From: Gymnogyps californianus | Lineage: Eukaryota; Chordata; Aves; Accipitriformes; Cathartidae | Assembly (NCBI RefSeq): GCF_018139145.2 | Contig: NC_059500.1 | Coordinates: 25,773,437-25,837,436 of the forward strand | Direction of reading: 5' to 3' | DNA length: 64,000 nt | In this document: positions 61,890 to 64,000 of the stretch, in pieces | Position numbering within the stretch: the stretch's first letter is position 1 | How the letters are laid out: every line of letters starts with the position of its first letter | Program-made: the position numbers and the translations under genes | Notes under the pieces: generated by a model | Told to the model about the DNA's origin: nothing | Databases searched by the model: none | What the model saw: the letters and a program-made list of their open reading frames with translations, nothing else

Positions 61890-64000
61890 GTGATTTATGT
61901 TCTCAGACCTGTCGTGTGGGACATGAGGAAACCTATCCAAAGGTACTGCATCATGCTGAGAAACAATATAGTTTTAGTTAGCTCCAAGGGGATCATCTTA
62001 TAACTTCAGTGTGGATAAACAGCCTTTAGTGGCTAAAGAACACCCTAACATTTTGCACGTCATCTTATAGCAACTAGTTAGGGATGCTGGATGCAAATAT
62101 CATCCTGTCATGAGTAGAAATTTGTTGGAAATTGCAACAAATCTAATATGATTTCTTTTACGGCTGGCTGCAGGAACATTTTTTTTCCTCTTCCTTTTTT
62201 TAAACCCTATGTATTGAAAATTGTTTGCTAAGGGGTATTATGGAAGACTCAGACAACAATGCTTCTTATCTAGGTTCCAGTGGCAGAATTCCGGTCATGT
62301 GCCTTAGGGTTATTATATTAATTTAAATGTATGATAGATATAGCTGACACAATAGGTATTCAATATGAAGAGTTTATATTTTGGGCCTATTATGGTTTAA
62401 CAAATGATCTTCTCTCTACTTGTTTGGACAGCTAGTGTTTTGCATGCAGGTAATTAAGTCTTCTATATGAGATCTACAGCTAATGAGTTCAAAACAAGCT
62501 TGAATTAAATGCCAAGATAGCTAACATGTTTTTGAGGGTCCAATGTTACACCTGCAAAAAGATTTTTGACAGCTCTGCGATGAAGATTTCTGATGAATTA
62601 TCACTGACTTCCTCACATTAGCTTGAAGTACATAGCAGAACTTAAGAGTTAAGTTCTATCTGTAAAATGCCAAGGTCAAAAATGGTTATTATGATTCTTC
62701 TATCTGATCTACTTCTGAGAAGATTATATTCTGAACAACACCAGTAAATACTGCTGTAGAAGTGCTGTATTTCACTGTTTGTGAATGGCAAATCTGACCC
62801 ATCAAGAACAAGATACTAGATCTATGGTGGAACTAAGTATTTTTTGAATAAATTAACATCAAGAAACTGAAGAAGTTTGATTCTGGAATGATGATGCTTC
62901 TAGATTAGATAAAGGATTCCTTGGCGAATACTCAAATCACCTCACTGCAAAAAAACCCATATTAATGCAATGCAACATTCTAAAATACTACTGACGTGTT
63001 TATATGTAAAGAAGCTCCATTTATTCAGATAATAAAACATTTTCTATAGCTGCTTCATTTTGCTTTTAATTGCAGATCCTAGAAATATGGACCATGGTGA
63101 CAGAAGGGTAAAGATTCTCTGTTTTTAATCTAGTACTGAGTCTGAGCCTTTTTTGCAGGAGTGTTGAAAGCTGGTCACTGTCTGTCCTGCTGCAAGCACG
63201 TTCATCTGGGCTAAGAACCCCAAGGCATCTGGATGCGGTACTAACTGCATAGGCATGCCATGTATTGCTGGCTACATGACACTGGCATGCTTTAATTGTG
63301 CTAATCAGGTCTTGAAACTAAAGTTTCCTGCAGATAAAAGAAGGAACGTCAACCTGTAAAGAGTAGATACCATTGGGCAGTTGAAATCTCATGATGCTTA
63401 ATGTCAGATAATCCAAATCCAGTGAGACATCTTTCTTGCTAATGAAAATGCTGAGGATGTCAATGTGTACAATGAATCCTACAGGGGTGGATTGAGGAAC
63501 ATGATGCACATAAATGAGAATTCATTAACTCTGTATGTATACTAGTTATTGGGTTACTGTAAAGTTATATTGGAGTATTTGGGCATTTACTCTTGCATGA
63601 TTTATTTAACTTACTGGCAAGGTTGTTAGAAAATTAACAAGTGAATCCATACAACAGATCCAGATAATGCATCTGGTAAAGTGGGACAACACCCAAGCTA
63701 ATAGCTGTGACAAAGCTAATTTCAGGCTTTGGATAAAGTTACCCAGCTGTTTTGCCAAGGCTGAAAGCTCAACTAGTGAAAGAAGTCTGACAGTTAGGAA
63801 GTGATATTACAGAAAAAAACAGGATTCAGTAGTTTCCATGAATTATTAATAAGGAGAAATAGTTAAGCTTTGAATAAATTATGCTGTAGATAAACTGGTG
63901 TTTGTTGATTTCTGAAGCTTTGTTGCTCCTTTTAGAAATAAAAATATTTTGTTTAAGGAGATTATCTGATCTACCTATCCACGAGCCACAATACATGATA
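61890..64000. other. AT-rich unique sequence, nothing recognised
   Basis: No transposable element, RNA gene or supported exon up to the window end. Confidence 0.45.

Overview
The window looks like a gene-poor, AT-rich stretch of a bird nuclear genome. The evidence is the 3' ends of chicken-repeat-1 (CR1) LINEs with their terminal ATTCTATG-type repeats, and a family of roughly 600-bp retroviral LTRs with TGT...ACA ends. Nothing bacterial is visible: no operons, no long closely packed ORFs, no CRISPR array, no rRNA and no recognisable tRNA. I recognise no intact known cellular gene.

Layout: two CR1 3' ends lie head to tail at 1-1039. AT-rich unique sequence follows, with a GC-richer block at about 3520-3960. 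A minus-strand solo LTR (7088-7696) is followed by a CR1 fragment that runs into a 500-base run of N (8060-8559). Further solo LTRs lie at 16551-17153 (+), 24322-24910 (+, a divergent subfamily), 35177-35779 (+), 39655-40241 (+) and 43663-44255 (-). Each is flanked by an exact or one-mismatch 5-bp target-site duplication. A second divergent LTR (40367-40964) still carries internal sequence: a decayed lysine-type primer-binding site, a small open two-helix reading frame (41120-41359) and a broken gag-like region (41380-41817). A separate, better preserved piece of the same gag-like region lies at about 20230-20700, with no LTR beside it. From 44256 to the end there is no clear transposable element.

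Several short open stretches bordered by plausible splice sites are recorded as low-confidence candidate exons: 2244-2354 on the minus strand, and 6112, 17674, 45345, 46024, 49414 and 61708 on the plus strand. The candidates at 45345-45509 and 49414-49555 have matching splice phase. None matches a family I can name. ORFs of their length are expected by chance at this base composition, so they need comparison with other birds or RNA data. The window may be largely intronic or intergenic.

The best-supported observations concern the LTR family: its target duplications, the perfect cAMP-response-element palindrome kept in two of seven copies, and the short retroviral leader ORF that stays open next to a broken gag.
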